From an uncultured Neomegalonema sp. (GTDB lineage: Bacteria > Pseudomonadota > Alphaproteobacteria > Rhodobacterales > Rhodobacteraceae), in assembly GCA_937928005.1 (NCBI GenBank), contig CALFVD010000146.1, positions 1 to 44,795 on the forward strand: DNA of 44,795 nucleotides, read 5' to 3'. Of this stretch, positions 17,345 through 26,106 are shown piece after piece. The first letter of the stretch is position 1. Each line of letters starts with the position of its first letter. Made by a program: the position numbers and the translations under genes. The notes under the pieces are model-generated. The model did no database searches and was not told the origin of the DNA. It saw only the letters and a program-made list of their open reading frames with translations.

Positions 17345-18181
17345 CTACAGGATATGCGTCCAGCCACTACGGGCGAAGGTGACGGCGGCATTTTGGGCGC
17401 GGGCCTCGCGCTCCATCTGCATCACATCATCATCAATGCGATGCGGGTCGTGATGGGTCATCAGCATATGCTGCGCCTGCGCCTCGGCCCCCAGCGCCAA
17501 TCCCTGCTGCCATGTGGAATGGCCCCAACCGCGCCTGCTGTCAATTTCGGCATCGGTATAGGTTGCATCACAAACGAGCAGATCGGTGTGCTTGGCGGCG
17601 GCTATGATCTGGTCGTCGATCTCGGCATCACCGGTTTCATGGTCAGAGGCAATCGTGACGGACTTACCGCCCGTGTCGATACGCCAACCGAAAGCACCAT
17701 CGGGATGGTTGAGGCTGAAAGGCGTTGCCATACCGCCCATGGCCAGCGGGAGCGCGATACCGGGCTGCGCGGTACAAAGACGCACGCCATCCCAGTGACG
17801 GAAATTAGGGAAAATAGGCGGTGACATCACCCGCGCCAATGTCTCGCGAAACGCTTCGTCACGATTAAAGGCGGCGCTCCATATACGCAAGGTCATCGTG
17901 TTGCAAAAGATCGGCTCAAAGAATGGCAAGCCGCAGATATGGTCGAAATGCAAATGGGTAAGCAGCAGATCGATTTCGGTGAATGGGCCAATCTCGCCCG
18001 CACCCATCGCATGACCTAGCGCACGCAGGCCAGAGCCAGCGTCAATGATAGTCAAGCCACCGCCACCCGACACGCTAAAGCATGTCGTGTCGCCCCCAAA
18101 ATGGGTCTTGTCGGTGCCGCCCGTGAAAATCGATCCGCGTGCGCCCCAAACTCTGAAGGTTATATCGGCCATATCTCTCAT
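17345..18181 (-). CDS. MBL-fold metal-dependent hydrolase coupled to the CHASE2 cyclase
   Basis: Cytoplasmic metallo-beta-lactamase-fold hydrolase of 278 residues, without a signal peptide. Metal ligands are all in place: THLHFDH (motif HxHxDH), SDHETGD, CDATYTDAE, GWGHST and MTHHDPHRID, in the order seen in the RNase Z/PhnP/class II phosphodiesterase-like branch of the superfamily. Its ATG lies in an ATGA overlap with the stop codon of the adenylate cyclase, so the two are translationally coupled. That context makes a cyclic-nucleotide phosphodiesterase role attractive, since phosphodiesterases occur in this fold, but the sequence alone does not show the substrate. Confidence 0.86.
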   Translation of the reverse strand: MRDMADITFRVWGARGSIFTGGTDKTHFGGDTTCFSVSGGGGLTIIDAGSGLRALGHAMGAGEIGPFTEIDLLLTHLHFDHICGLPFFEPIFCNTMTLRIWSAAFNRDEAFRETLARVMSPPIFPNFRHWDGVRLCTAQPGIALPLAMGGMATPFSLNHPDGAFGWRIDTGGKSVTIASDHETGDAEIDDQIIAAAKHTDLLVCDATYTDAEIDSRRGWGHSTWQQGLALGAEAQAQHMLMTHHDPHRIDDDVMQMEREARAQNAAVTFARSGWTHIL

Positions 18182-20406
18182 TTACGAGTGGCCCTGTACA
18201 CTGCATCCCAGTCATCACGCAAGGGTTGCATCCCATAATCATCAATCCGGGTAATCATTGTACGGGCAGCGTAGCGTAAGTCGATACAATCTGGTTCGGA
18301 TTCTGCGATTTCAGCAAAGGCAGCACGGGCGGCGCTGAACGCCTGCGCACGATAGGCGGCAAGAGCTTCTGCCCATGTATCATGGGCGTTGCGGAAGGCC
18401 GGGCTAGCCGCCACGGCTTCGTCGCCCGCCACGGCATAGAGCGCGAGCGCAGAACCACTGCGGCCCAGCACCTCGACGCTATCAATCTCGATCAAAGCAA
18501 AATCATGTGCTTGTCTGGCGGTGCCCTCGCCGATGCAAATGTCGAGACCATAGACCTTGGTCAGCCCCTCAAATCGCGAAGCGATGTTCACCGCATCACC
18601 AACGCATGTGTAATCAAGCCGCGACTTCGCGCCAATCCGCCCCACGCTGCACGGCCCGGTATTGATGCCCACACCGATCTTGGCCAGAGGGAACCCACGC
18701 GCCGCGTAACCGGCATTCATCGCTTCCGCCGCCATCACCAGACGAAGGGCGCCGCGCAGGGCACCTCGCGCGTGATTCTCGTCACGCCGGGGCGCGTTCC
18801 AAAAGGCCATGATCGCATCGCCGATAAATTTGTCGATCGTGCCGCGTTCTTCAATGATCGCCTCCGCCATGGGGGTGAGATAGCCGTTGAGCCACTCAAT
18901 CAGTTCTCCCGGTTCTAGCGCGGCAGAAATTTTGGAAAATTGTCGTACATCACAGAAAAGAATCGAAAGATCGCGTTCCTCGCCGCCCGGTGACATGTGG
19001 CGATTCGGATCACTTGCAATTTCTTCGATTACATCCGGGGCGACGAAATGCTCAAACTGGCGGCGGATTTCGCGCCTTTCGCGCCGTGCGCCGAGGTAGT
19101 CCACCGCCGCCGCCGACATCCATGCACCCAACGCAGCGAATATGGGTATGGTTGGGCCGAGAAGCAGGCCGTGGTGATTGAAAGCGAAAAAACTGAGTAG
19201 CGGAATCGTGGTCAGCACGGCGACGGCAGCGATTGCAGCCCATCCATAAGCGGCAACAACGATGATCCCCGCAATTAGCAGACTAACCACCCATGCCGTA
19301 ACCCGCTCGGTCCCTGTGGCCCAATCAGGGCGGGTCAGCACGGTTCCAGCGAGGATTTGCTCCAATATTTCGGCATGGACCTCTACGCCGGGAACATTGG
19401 AACTTATGGGGGTGGCGACGATATCGCCCAATCCGGGGGTGGTCGCACCGATCAAGACGAAATGCCCATCAATCTGACGGCGCAAGAACGGGTCGTCCAT
19501 CACACCATCGAGGATGGTAGCCGCCGATATCGTACGCTCCGCGCGCATTCCGCTATAGCGTATCCAGACCGCCCCATCATGGGTGGTCATCAGCGTATGG
19601 GGACCGACGCGAATGCCTGTCGCGACAATTTCGCTACGCCCAATCTCGCCGCCCCCATCCGAACCACGCAGCAAGTAGCCGGGTGCGCCCTCTCCCACCC
19701 GCAGCACATCAAGCACAAGGGTGGGGACAAGCATATCGCCGACCTGCGAGACGAGGGGGGCGCGGCGGATGATACCGTCTTCGCGGTCACGGGGGTTGAG
19801 CGTTACGGAGGCAATGCCTGCGGCGGCGGCGGCAAGGGCAGGACGATTGATATCGGCCCCCCCAAACATCGGCAGAGCGCCGCGCGGGTCGGACCCCAGA
19901 AACGAGGGCTGCACGGCGGCGGGGCGGCGGTCGTTATGCTCATTCGTCAGGATCGCACCGAGGACGACCGGGCTACCCTGGAGCGCATCGGCAAAAATGC
20001 GGTCATGGGTGCGGCCATCGACATAGGCCCGCGCGGGGGCAATGCCGAAACCTTCGAGGCTGCGGGCGATTTCTTCCGGCGAGGTGCGATCCGGTTCGGA
20101 AAACACCATATCGAACCCGATTGACCGCGCGCCCATATTCGTCAGCCGCTCGGTCAATGCAGCGAGGACAGGGCGGGGCCATGGCCATTGGCCATAGCGT
20201 TCGAGGGCCAGACGGTCGATGGCGACAATACGCACAGGTATCGCGGGGTCGTAAGGGCGGGGCGAGATGCGCTGAAAAGCGTCAAAGACGGCAGTATCGA
20301 GCCGACGGACTAAGGAAGCATTCTCCCATGTTAAAAGGGAGATCAGGGCCGTGACCAATAAAGCGGTGAGGGCCGCTTTGCACCGCCCTCTACGCGCCGC
20401 CGTCAA
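18178..20406 (-). CDS. CHASE2-domain membrane adenylate cyclase (class III)
   Basis: Inner-membrane enzyme of 742 residues that should make cAMP in response to a periplasmic signal. One N-terminal membrane span (TALLVTALISLLTW) is followed by a CHASE2 sensor domain (about 40-340, with PVRIVAIDRLALERYGQWPWPR and a late HFVLIGATTPGLGDIVATP), three transmembrane helices (about 365-450), and a class III cyclase domain (about 470-660). In the catalytic domain the metal aspartates (LFCDVRQFS and IGDAIMAFW), the Lys and Asp that select adenine (DKF and LDYTCVGD) and the NIASR transition-state pair are present, so it is predicted active and ATP-specific. It overlaps the upstream FecR gene and the downstream MBL gene by four bases each. 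Confidence 0.93.
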   Translation of the reverse strand: MTAARRGRCKAALTALLVTALISLLTWENASLVRRLDTAVFDAFQRISPRPYDPAIPVRIVAIDRLALERYGQWPWPRPVLAALTERLTNMGARSIGFDMVFSEPDRTSPEEIARSLEGFGIAPARAYVDGRTHDRIFADALQGSPVVLGAILTNEHNDRRPAAVQPSFLGSDPRGALPMFGGADINRPALAAAAAGIASVTLNPRDREDGIIRRAPLVSQVGDMLVPTLVLDVLRVGEGAPGYLLRGSDGGGEIGRSEIVATGIRVGPHTLMTTHDGAVWIRYSGMRAERTISAATILDGVMDDPFLRRQIDGHFVLIGATTPGLGDIVATPISSNVPGVEVHAEILEQILAGTVLTRPDWATGTERVTAWVVSLLIAGIIVVAAYGWAAIAAVAVLTTIPLLSFFAFNHHGLLLGPTIPIFAALGAWMSAAAVDYLGARRERREIRRQFEHFVAPDVIEEIASDPNRHMSPGGEERDLSILFCDVRQFSKISAALEPGELIEWLNGYLTPMAEAIIEERGTIDKFIGDAIMAFWNAPRRDENHARGALRGALRLVMAAEAMNAGYAARGFPLAKIGVGINTGPCSVGRIGAKSRLDYTCVGDAVNIASRFEGLTKVYGLDICIGEGTARQAHDFALIEIDSVEVLGRSGSALALYAVAGDEAVAASPAFRNAHDTWAEALAAYRAQAFSAARAAFAEIAESEPDCIDLRYAARTMITRIDDYGMQPLRDDWDAVYRATRK

Positions 20407-23396
20407 TTGCTCGAATCGAGGGCATCGCCGCCGAACGTGCCGCTACCGATCAGCGACGTACCATCGGTCGACTGGATGTCGATCTGTCCGGCGGTGGCGC
20501 GCACGCTATCAGCGGCGCTGTCCCCAAAGAATGATCCGGCGATGCCAACATCGATATCGGGCCTGCCATTCGTTCCGGCGACGCCCAAAGCCTCACCAAA
20601 ATAATGCGGGTCGCTCCTGCCGCCGGGTTCATTACCCGATACGCCAACGTCGAAATCATAGCCAGCAACACCCCGGAAATTGGCCTCGCCGAAACCTTCA
20701 TCGAAGTCATAGAGCATCGAGAAACTGCCGCCATCGACGGATTGGCCCGTGGCATCGGCGATGCTGACGATGGCATGACCATCGAATGACGCAGTGCCTT
20801 GGCGGGCAGCGACAATGGAATGATCGAGGCGGTTCCCCGATATCCATGTACCCAGATGCGTGCGCTCACGCCGCCCTGCGAAATCGACGGTGTCATTCTC
20901 AGAAAAGCGGAATTCACCACTCCACCAGCCCCAGCGAAGGTATTGATGATCATCATCGGGCACGACGCCGCCATAGATTGCGTCAGCTGCGGTTCCCGCT
21001 GCATCGTTCGAGATGAGCGCGCCTCGGAAAGCCTGTTGAACACCCGATGGCGCGCGGCCCGTATTACCGTTGATATTGGTGGTGCCAGGGACGAAAGCTG
21101 GAACCTCTCTCGTTCGATCACGCAGGGCGAAATTACGGTCGGAAATCATGGCGGAGCGGGTTTCGGCGCTGCCAAAAATATAAGAAACCGTGTCGATATC
21201 TGCCTCGTTCGGGCCGCTTGTTGGCGGTGAAATGGAGCCATTTCCAAGGCGCGCTCCCTCCACCATCGTCAAAACCGCATTGGCTTCATTCTGGCTGGCA
21301 TCGAAGGAAAACTTTGCCCCATCCGAGCTGTTTGAGCGCAGGATATAGGCGGCACTGTTGACACCATCGCGGTTGCTGACGCCCAGACCCGCCGCATACC
21401 CCCCGGTAAAGGCCGTGTCGTCATTCTGCATATTGAAGCCATCATCGCGTACCGCATTGGCATAAGCGACGCCTAGGGTCAGTCGGTCACTGTCAGCAAT
21501 ACTGGTCTGCATCGCCAGATCACCGCGACCGAGAAAACCGTTTGCCGCAGGGGCCGTACCGCTGAAGGCATCGTAGGTGATGGGCGAAGGCTCGATATTA
21601 TCATCTGCGATAAGATTTCCGGCATCATCAGTGGCATCAGGGCGCAAGAAACGAGAGCCATTGCCGAAGATGATATGCTCGCCATTCGGCCCGAAAACCG
21701 TGCTGCCATCGCCGGATTCGATAACTGTACCATTACCCTCAAAAGTCGTCGGCACCGTGCCTCCAGCGGCCTGCGCTGAGCCATAGATGTTCAGGTCGGG
21801 CAGAGGAGCGCCCTGACTGCTGTTGGTGATCTCGCCCGTACCAACGGATAGGAATGACGATTGGCCCATCGAGCCGTCATCTTGGAAACGCAGCACCACA
21901 TGGGATACTTTTGCCGAACCAACCGTATTTGCTTCATCCCGGAACCCTTCTCCCTGCTGCTCGATCAGAGTGAGGTTGGCGGTTAGGGGGTCGGTGAAGA
22001 TGTTGTCGAAGGTATCGCCCGTTAAGGCATCCACACTGTATCCGCGCAACTCGATTGCGTTGGGGGCGACGGGTGCGCCTAGCTGTCCCGGTGTTCCCGT
22101 GCCGAAGAAGGCCATGCCCGAACGCCCCGTATTGGTCTGGAATGACGAGGTGATGAAACCGGTGGTTGGGTCGATTTCGCTGGTTCCGGCCAGCGTACCC
22201 GTCGGGAACATGCCATCCGTGAAAGTCTCGACATCCCCCGTCTCGGAGATGGGGATGACGTAGCGGTCGCCATTGGCGGCAATGCCGATCCGTTCTGGCG
22301 AGCGCACTTCTGTCAAGCCTATCGGTTGACCGGGGCCGAGGATGACATTCTGCGCTTCGGGGTCAGTAATGATCGTACCATCCGCGCTGATAAACTGAGA
22401 CGGCGATGCAATCGCGATCACGCCGAACACGCCATTCAAGACGGTTTCAGACGGCGGTGGGGGAGCGGGCGGAGGAGAAACCGGCGGAGGAAGAACAGAG
22501 GGAGGGGTAGAGGGCGGCGGAGGGGTGGAGGGAGGCTGAGAGGGAGGTTCAGAAGGGGGTGCCGTCACGGATTCACTATTCGGTGAGACGGTCAGGCCAA
22601 TACCTTCGCGCTCGCGCTCAGGCAATCTGTCGTCGTTATAGGTGCCACCATTCGTTGCGATGACAGGGCGCTTCTGCGCGCCGAGTTCACCAGAACCATA
22701 AGGTGCGAGCGTGCGCCCGGTTAGGCGACCGGCGATCAGGGCGTCTAGACCGGTTTGTAAACCGCCCCCACCCCCCTCAAACGCGCTATATCGCTGGTCA
22801 ATCTCGGCGGCGGAGACGAGGCCAACAATGCGGGGAGCCTTGCCGGGGCGGATAATCGCTTTGGTGGAGGGACGTGTCAGCGAAACCTGTCCCTCAGCCG
22901 TCACGATCACCGTTCGCTCTCCGGCGATATGAATAACGGTCGTCTCACCATCATCATTCACATCGAGATAGGCGGCCCCGCCCCGGATGCCGATGGTGGC
23001 AGCGGGTGTACCGATAACTGCATCGCGCAGCTTTGTAATCCGCCCACCGATAAAGCGCAGGGCACCGCGCGTGAGGCTCAGGCCAATCTGTCCAATGGTC
23101 CGGTCAGGGTCGTAGATATATTTATCAAGGACGATGCGCGAGGAAGGGGCGATGGTCAGGGTCGTCTGATCGAGGAAAAGAAGCTGGCCTGACCCATCCG
23201 ATGATGTTTCGATCAACTCGTTCGCGATCACGCGGCTACCAATGGACAGAACGCGCGTGCCAGAGGTTGCGGCACGGCCTTGCATCAGCGGGTTCGATGC
23301 GGCCACCCCACCGATATCGGTTGCGGCAAAGCCGGGGGAGGCGAAACCGATGGCAAGGGCAACCACGGCGGCGCTCATAGACAGGCGCGAAAGCAT
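20403..23396 (-). CDS. FecR-domain protein with proline-rich linker and TbpB-like C-terminal barrel (997 aa)
   Basis: Exported protein of 997 residues. Signal peptide MLSRLSMSAAVVALAIGFAS with cleavage near residue 25 and no lipobox Cys. A FecR domain follows (about 45-165: GTRVLSIGSRVIANELIETS, LTIAPSSRIVLDKYIYDP, VIGTPAATIGIRGG), then a linker, a strongly proline/serine-rich stretch (about 270-320), and a long Gly/Asp/Thr-rich beta region. The last ~150 residues (HLGTWISGN, GTASFDGHAIVSIADATG, GSFSMLYDFDEGFGEANFRG, IGIAGSF-like and LIGSGTFGG) follow the pattern of transferrin-binding-protein-B-type beta barrels, the fold handled by Slam export proteins. The upstream neighbour is a Slam-like protein 23 bases away. 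AAAGGAG precedes the ATG. Together these suggest a secreted or surface-exposed sensor-like protein. Confidence 0.85.
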   Translation of the reverse strand: MLSRLSMSAAVVALAIGFASPGFAATDIGGVAASNPLMQGRAATSGTRVLSIGSRVIANELIETSSDGSGQLLFLDQTTLTIAPSSRIVLDKYIYDPDRTIGQIGLSLTRGALRFIGGRITKLRDAVIGTPAATIGIRGGAAYLDVNDDGETTVIHIAGERTVIVTAEGQVSLTRPSTKAIIRPGKAPRIVGLVSAAEIDQRYSAFEGGGGGLQTGLDALIAGRLTGRTLAPYGSGELGAQKRPVIATNGGTYNDDRLPEREREGIGLTVSPNSESVTAPPSEPPSQPPSTPPPPSTPPSVLPPPVSPPPAPPPPSETVLNGVFGVIAIASPSQFISADGTIITDPEAQNVILGPGQPIGLTEVRSPERIGIAANGDRYVIPISETGDVETFTDGMFPTGTLAGTSEIDPTTGFITSSFQTNTGRSGMAFFGTGTPGQLGAPVAPNAIELRGYSVDALTGDTFDNIFTDPLTANLTLIEQQGEGFRDEANTVGSAKVSHVVLRFQDDGSMGQSSFLSVGTGEITNSSQGAPLPDLNIYGSAQAAGGTVPTTFEGNGTVIESGDGSTVFGPNGEHIIFGNGSRFLRPDATDDAGNLIADDNIEPSPITYDAFSGTAPAANGFLGRGDLAMQTSIADSDRLTLGVAYANAVRDDGFNMQNDDTAFTGGYAAGLGVSNRDGVNSAAYILRSNSSDGAKFSFDASQNEANAVLTMVEGARLGNGSISPPTSGPNEADIDTVSYIFGSAETRSAMISDRNFALRDRTREVPAFVPGTTNINGNTGRAPSGVQQAFRGALISNDAAGTAADAIYGGVVPDDDHQYLRWGWWSGEFRFSENDTVDFAGRRERTHLGTWISGNRLDHSIVAARQGTASFDGHAIVSIADATGQSVDGGSFSMLYDFDEGFGEANFRGVAGYDFDVGVSGNEPGGRSDPHYFGEALGVAGTNGRPDIDVGIAGSFFGDSAADSVRATAGQIDIQSTDGTSLIGSGTFGGDALDSSN

Positions 23397-23419
23397 GATG
23401 GCAACTCCTTTGACGTCAC

Positions 23420-24820
23420 TCAGAAACTATAGCCGAGGGCGGCGGAAACACCGATATTCTCAAGGTCGAAATTGGAGATATTAGAGCGGCGCTTGATGGC
23501 CGATGCACCAAGCGAGGCGTAGAAGCCGTCCTGAAAGTTGAAGGTATGCTGTATGCCAACCCGGTATTCTGTATCTTCACGCGCTTCGGCCAATGTCACC
23601 ACAGGATCAGGCTCATCATAGAGGCGGTGCGCCACGGAGGCGTAGCTGTGCAAACGCCATTTCTTGCTCGCAATGGCGAGACCCGGATCGTAATCAAACG
23701 AGGCGGTAAGGCGCAGCGAACCTTCCTTATTGCTCTCGTTATCTGCTTTCGCCTCGTCCCAAATGGCCCCGATAGAGGCGGTGAGTGCAAGATCGGGGAT
23801 CGGGGTCCATGCGACGCCGCTACGCAGATCGATGATCGCCCCATCCTCATCAGAGCGATTGGAACGATGCTCGCGAATGCTCGCACGAATGGTGCTGAAC
23901 GTGGACCATTGGTCGCCCAAAATTTCGCGATGTTCGAGCCCTAGACCCCCTTCAGTATAGAGGCGCTCATCATCGGCCCGCACATGGGTAGCATCAATAA
24001 ATGGGCGTAGCTTTGAACCAAAATATTGGTCATCCAATGCCAGTTGTGGCCCCGTGCGTAGAAAAAATGCCTCGGTCGAGCCTGTGCCTTCATCCTTGTA
24101 TCGACGACCAAATATCGCGGCATCGGTCTGCCAGAACTCATTGCCCTGACTACCGAAATCGTAACGATGGGTCACTTCGGCCACGAAACGCCCGCCGATA
24201 TCGCTCTCACCAAGGGATTCGTCTGTGAGCCGGGCGGCGCGACCAAATACGAGGACATCGCGGCCTTCGGGACCAAGATTGGCATTGCTGTCATATACAA
24301 CACCGACCTCGACACGACCACTAAAGCGATGGCGGCGGGTGCGGCGCTCAATCTCCTTGCGGAAGGTGGCGACACGGGCACGCACCGCTTCGGGAATATC
24401 GTCGGCTTGCACAACGGCGGCAAAGTACCGCTCGGCGACCGCGTAGGAACCAATCCTGAAATAAAGCACGCCAAGCTCAAGCCGAACGCGCGGCAGGTTC
24501 TCATTGAAGATCAGCATCCGCTCAAGTGTCGAAATCGCGGCCTCATAATCCTCGATCCGCGCCGATATGCCCGCATACTCGAACATAATATCGAGATTTT
24601 GCGGATCGCGACTCATCGCCTCGAAAAGCGTGGTTTGATAAGTGCGCAAGGCCGCCTTAGAGGTTTGCGCCATCGAAGCGTTATCGCCCGAAAAGACAAG
24701 TATTGCACCCATACATACGGCGCAAAACAGGCGACGGGCGATTACTGGGAACACGTACACTCGGTATCTCCCGCGAATCATACTAATGCGCCAGTATCCC
24801 AAAACGATACAAATACGCAA
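23420..24820 (-). CDS. Slam-like TPR outer-membrane protein (DUF560-type)
   Basis: Outer-membrane protein, predicted translocator. After a hydrophobic export segment (VIARRLFCAVCMGAILVFSG, ending near ASMAQ) come two to three TPR-like helical pairs (about 55-155: YQTTLFEAMSRDPQNLDIMF, YEAAISTLERMLIFNENLPR, YFRIGSYAVAERYF), then a barrel beginning GRVEVGVVYDSNANLGPEG. The DSN motif at the first strand and the TPR-plus-barrel layout match surface lipoprotein assembly modulators (Slam). The protein ends LGYSF, with the C-terminal aromatic expected for BAM insertion. Length 466 is usual for Slam. The start may be the internal Met at 24781 rather than 24820. It is the second gene of a compact run after sseA and precedes its probable cargo. 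Confidence 0.82.
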   Translation of the reverse strand: MRICIVLGYWRISMIRGRYRVYVFPVIARRLFCAVCMGAILVFSGDNASMAQTSKAALRTYQTTLFEAMSRDPQNLDIMFEYAGISARIEDYEAAISTLERMLIFNENLPRVRLELGVLYFRIGSYAVAERYFAAVVQADDIPEAVRARVATFRKEIERRTRRHRFSGRVEVGVVYDSNANLGPEGRDVLVFGRAARLTDESLGESDIGGRFVAEVTHRYDFGSQGNEFWQTDAAIFGRRYKDEGTGSTEAFFLRTGPQLALDDQYFGSKLRPFIDATHVRADDERLYTEGGLGLEHREILGDQWSTFSTIRASIREHRSNRSDEDGAIIDLRSGVAWTPIPDLALTASIGAIWDEAKADNESNKEGSLRLTASFDYDPGLAIASKKWRLHSYASVAHRLYDEPDPVVTLAEAREDTEYRVGIQHTFNFQDGFYASLGASAIKRRSNISNFDLENIGVSAALGYSF

Positions 24821-24844
24821 TGTGCGGTAGAATCTTTGTGGAGT

Positions 24845-25693
24845 TCAGCCTATCGCGACGGGTAATTCTTCAAAGGCACCCCATTCGGTCCAAGAGCCAT
24901 CATAAAGACCCCAGTCACGATGGCCAATGCGATGCAGCGCCAGCCCCAGAACCGCCGCCGTAATGCCCGATCCACAGGTCGTGATGACCGGGCGGCTGAA
25001 ATCAAGACCCGCCTTATCGAAGATCGCGCGCAGCTCCGCTTCGGGCTTCATCACTCCATTATCGAGTAAATCTCGGTAGCATATATTGACCGATCCAGGG
25101 ACATGGCCGGAACGCAAGCCTTCGCGCGGTTCCGGCTCGGACCCGTTGAAACGCCCCGGCGCGCGGGCATCAATAATCTGCTGATCGCCAAGCTTAGAGG
25201 CGCGGGCAACATCGGTGACATCGCGGATCAGCGTGGCATCACGGCGGGGGGTAAAATGGCGCTCGCGCGGAACAGAAGGCATATCATCAAGGGCGCGACC
25301 CTCCGCTTTCCATTTTGCAAGCCCGCCATCGAGCACCGCAACATCCGCATGGCCAAACAAGCGAAACATCCACCAAACCCGCGCCGCGCTCCACAGATCG
25401 GAATTGTCATAGACAATAATGCGATTGCCGTCGCCGAGGCCCAACTTGCGAACGCGGGACGCGAATTTTTCGGAGCTAGGCACCATATGGGGCAGGCTCG
25501 ACGTGGAATCGGCAATATCGTCAATCTCAAAAAACACCGCACCGGGGATGTGTTCCGCCTCATATTCCGCCCGTGCATTGCGGCCCGCATTGCCCAGATG
25601 GTGACTACCATCGACCACGCGCACATCAGGCGCATCAAGATGACGGGCAAGCCATTCGGTGGAGACGAGGCAGGATAGATCTGATTGTGGCAT
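24845..25693 (-). CDS. sseA: 3-mercaptopyruvate sulfurtransferase
   Basis: Two-rhodanese-domain sulfurtransferase of 282 residues that moves sulfur from 3-mercaptopyruvate to an acceptor. The inactive N-terminal rhodanese domain contains VRVVDGSHHLGNAGRNARAEY and HIPGAVFFEIDDIADSTSSLPHM; the C-terminal active domain has QQIIDARAPGRFNGSEPEPREGLRSGHVPG and the active-site loop CGSGITA with Cys240. The CGSG[IT]TA loop distinguishes this enzyme from thiosulfate sulfurtransferase. It lies 24 bases upstream of the Slam-like gene on the same strand, so it may share its transcript. The functional tie to the cyclase operon is not obvious. Confidence 0.93.
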   Translation of the reverse strand: MPQSDLSCLVSTEWLARHLDAPDVRVVDGSHHLGNAGRNARAEYEAEHIPGAVFFEIDDIADSTSSLPHMVPSSEKFASRVRKLGLGDGNRIIVYDNSDLWSAARVWWMFRLFGHADVAVLDGGLAKWKAEGRALDDMPSVPRERHFTPRRDATLIRDVTDVARASKLGDQQIIDARAPGRFNGSEPEPREGLRSGHVPGSVNICYRDLLDNGVMKPEAELRAIFDKAGLDFSRPVITTCGSGITAAVLGLALHRIGHRDWGLYDGSWTEWGAFEELPVAIG

Positions 25694-25848
25694 AGACGGC
25701 CCCGGATGCGAGAGGATTTACTCCCTCACGCTATACGCCGTGATGCAGGGCGCAAGCAAAGCTTTCGATGAGAATGCAGGCAAACGAGGAATGACCCCTC
25801 GACCCAAAACCCCGCTAAAGTAGGCGAAAGTACGACAGCACAAGAAAA

Positions 25849-25864
25849 AATGGTGCCGCATAGG
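25849..25864. repeat. left attachment site (duplicate of tRNA-Thr 3' end)
   Basis: AATGGTGCCGCATAGG is identical to 31779-31794, which covers the 3' end of tRNA-Thr including the encoded CCA. Past the identity the two sequences remain partly alike for some 15 bases (GAACAC in both). This is the far att copy expected when an element integrates into the tRNA 3' end. Confidence 0.85.
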
Positions 25865-26006
25865 AGCACAGAACACGATATTCAGCCATATTCACTGATA
25901 ATCAGATTTCGTCATTTTCCATTGAATTTGCTCAATAAATTCCGCATATCGTTACTCAACGTTAATCATGGATCGTCACTTTTCGTTCCCCCCTATCAAG
26001 ATGTAG

Positions 26007-26018
26007 TGGGGGGACAGA
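26007..26018. repeat. left-end copy of TGGGGGGACAGA motif
   Basis: The 12-mer TGGGGGGACAGA occurs here, 28 bases before the integrase remnant's ATG, and again at 31716-31727 near the opposite end of the island. Paired motifs near both att sites are typical of integrase arm-binding sites. Confidence 0.5.
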
Positions 26019-26034
26019 GATTGGAGCGGGTCGG

Positions 26035-26106
26035 ATGGTGGCACTCAACAGGCTCTCGGCAAAGGCAGTGGAGAACGCCGTTGAAGGGAAGCATTGCGTC
26101 GTCTGA
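26035..26106 (+). pseudogene. N-terminal remnant of a P4-type tyrosine integrase
   Basis: ATG at 26035 opens a 23-codon frame reading MVALNRLSAKAVENAVEGKH and then three unrelated residues before a stop at 26104. The first 20 residues are the classical opening of P4-like/DUF4102 phage integrases (LNRLSAKAVENA...GKH), which bind arm DNA with this region. The family is about 400 residues long, so everything after the first helix has been lost. Its position just inside the left att site is where the integrase of such an element belongs. Confidence 0.68.

Noticed and set aside
19357..20124. 255-codon plus-strand open frame opposite the adenylate cyclase
   Set aside because: Low-complexity Gly/Arg-rich shadow of the CHASE2 domain coding strand.
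25849..25880. Second, degenerate tRNA gene
   Set aside because: Only the acceptor 3' strand and CCA are present; no D or anticodon arm. It is an att duplication.
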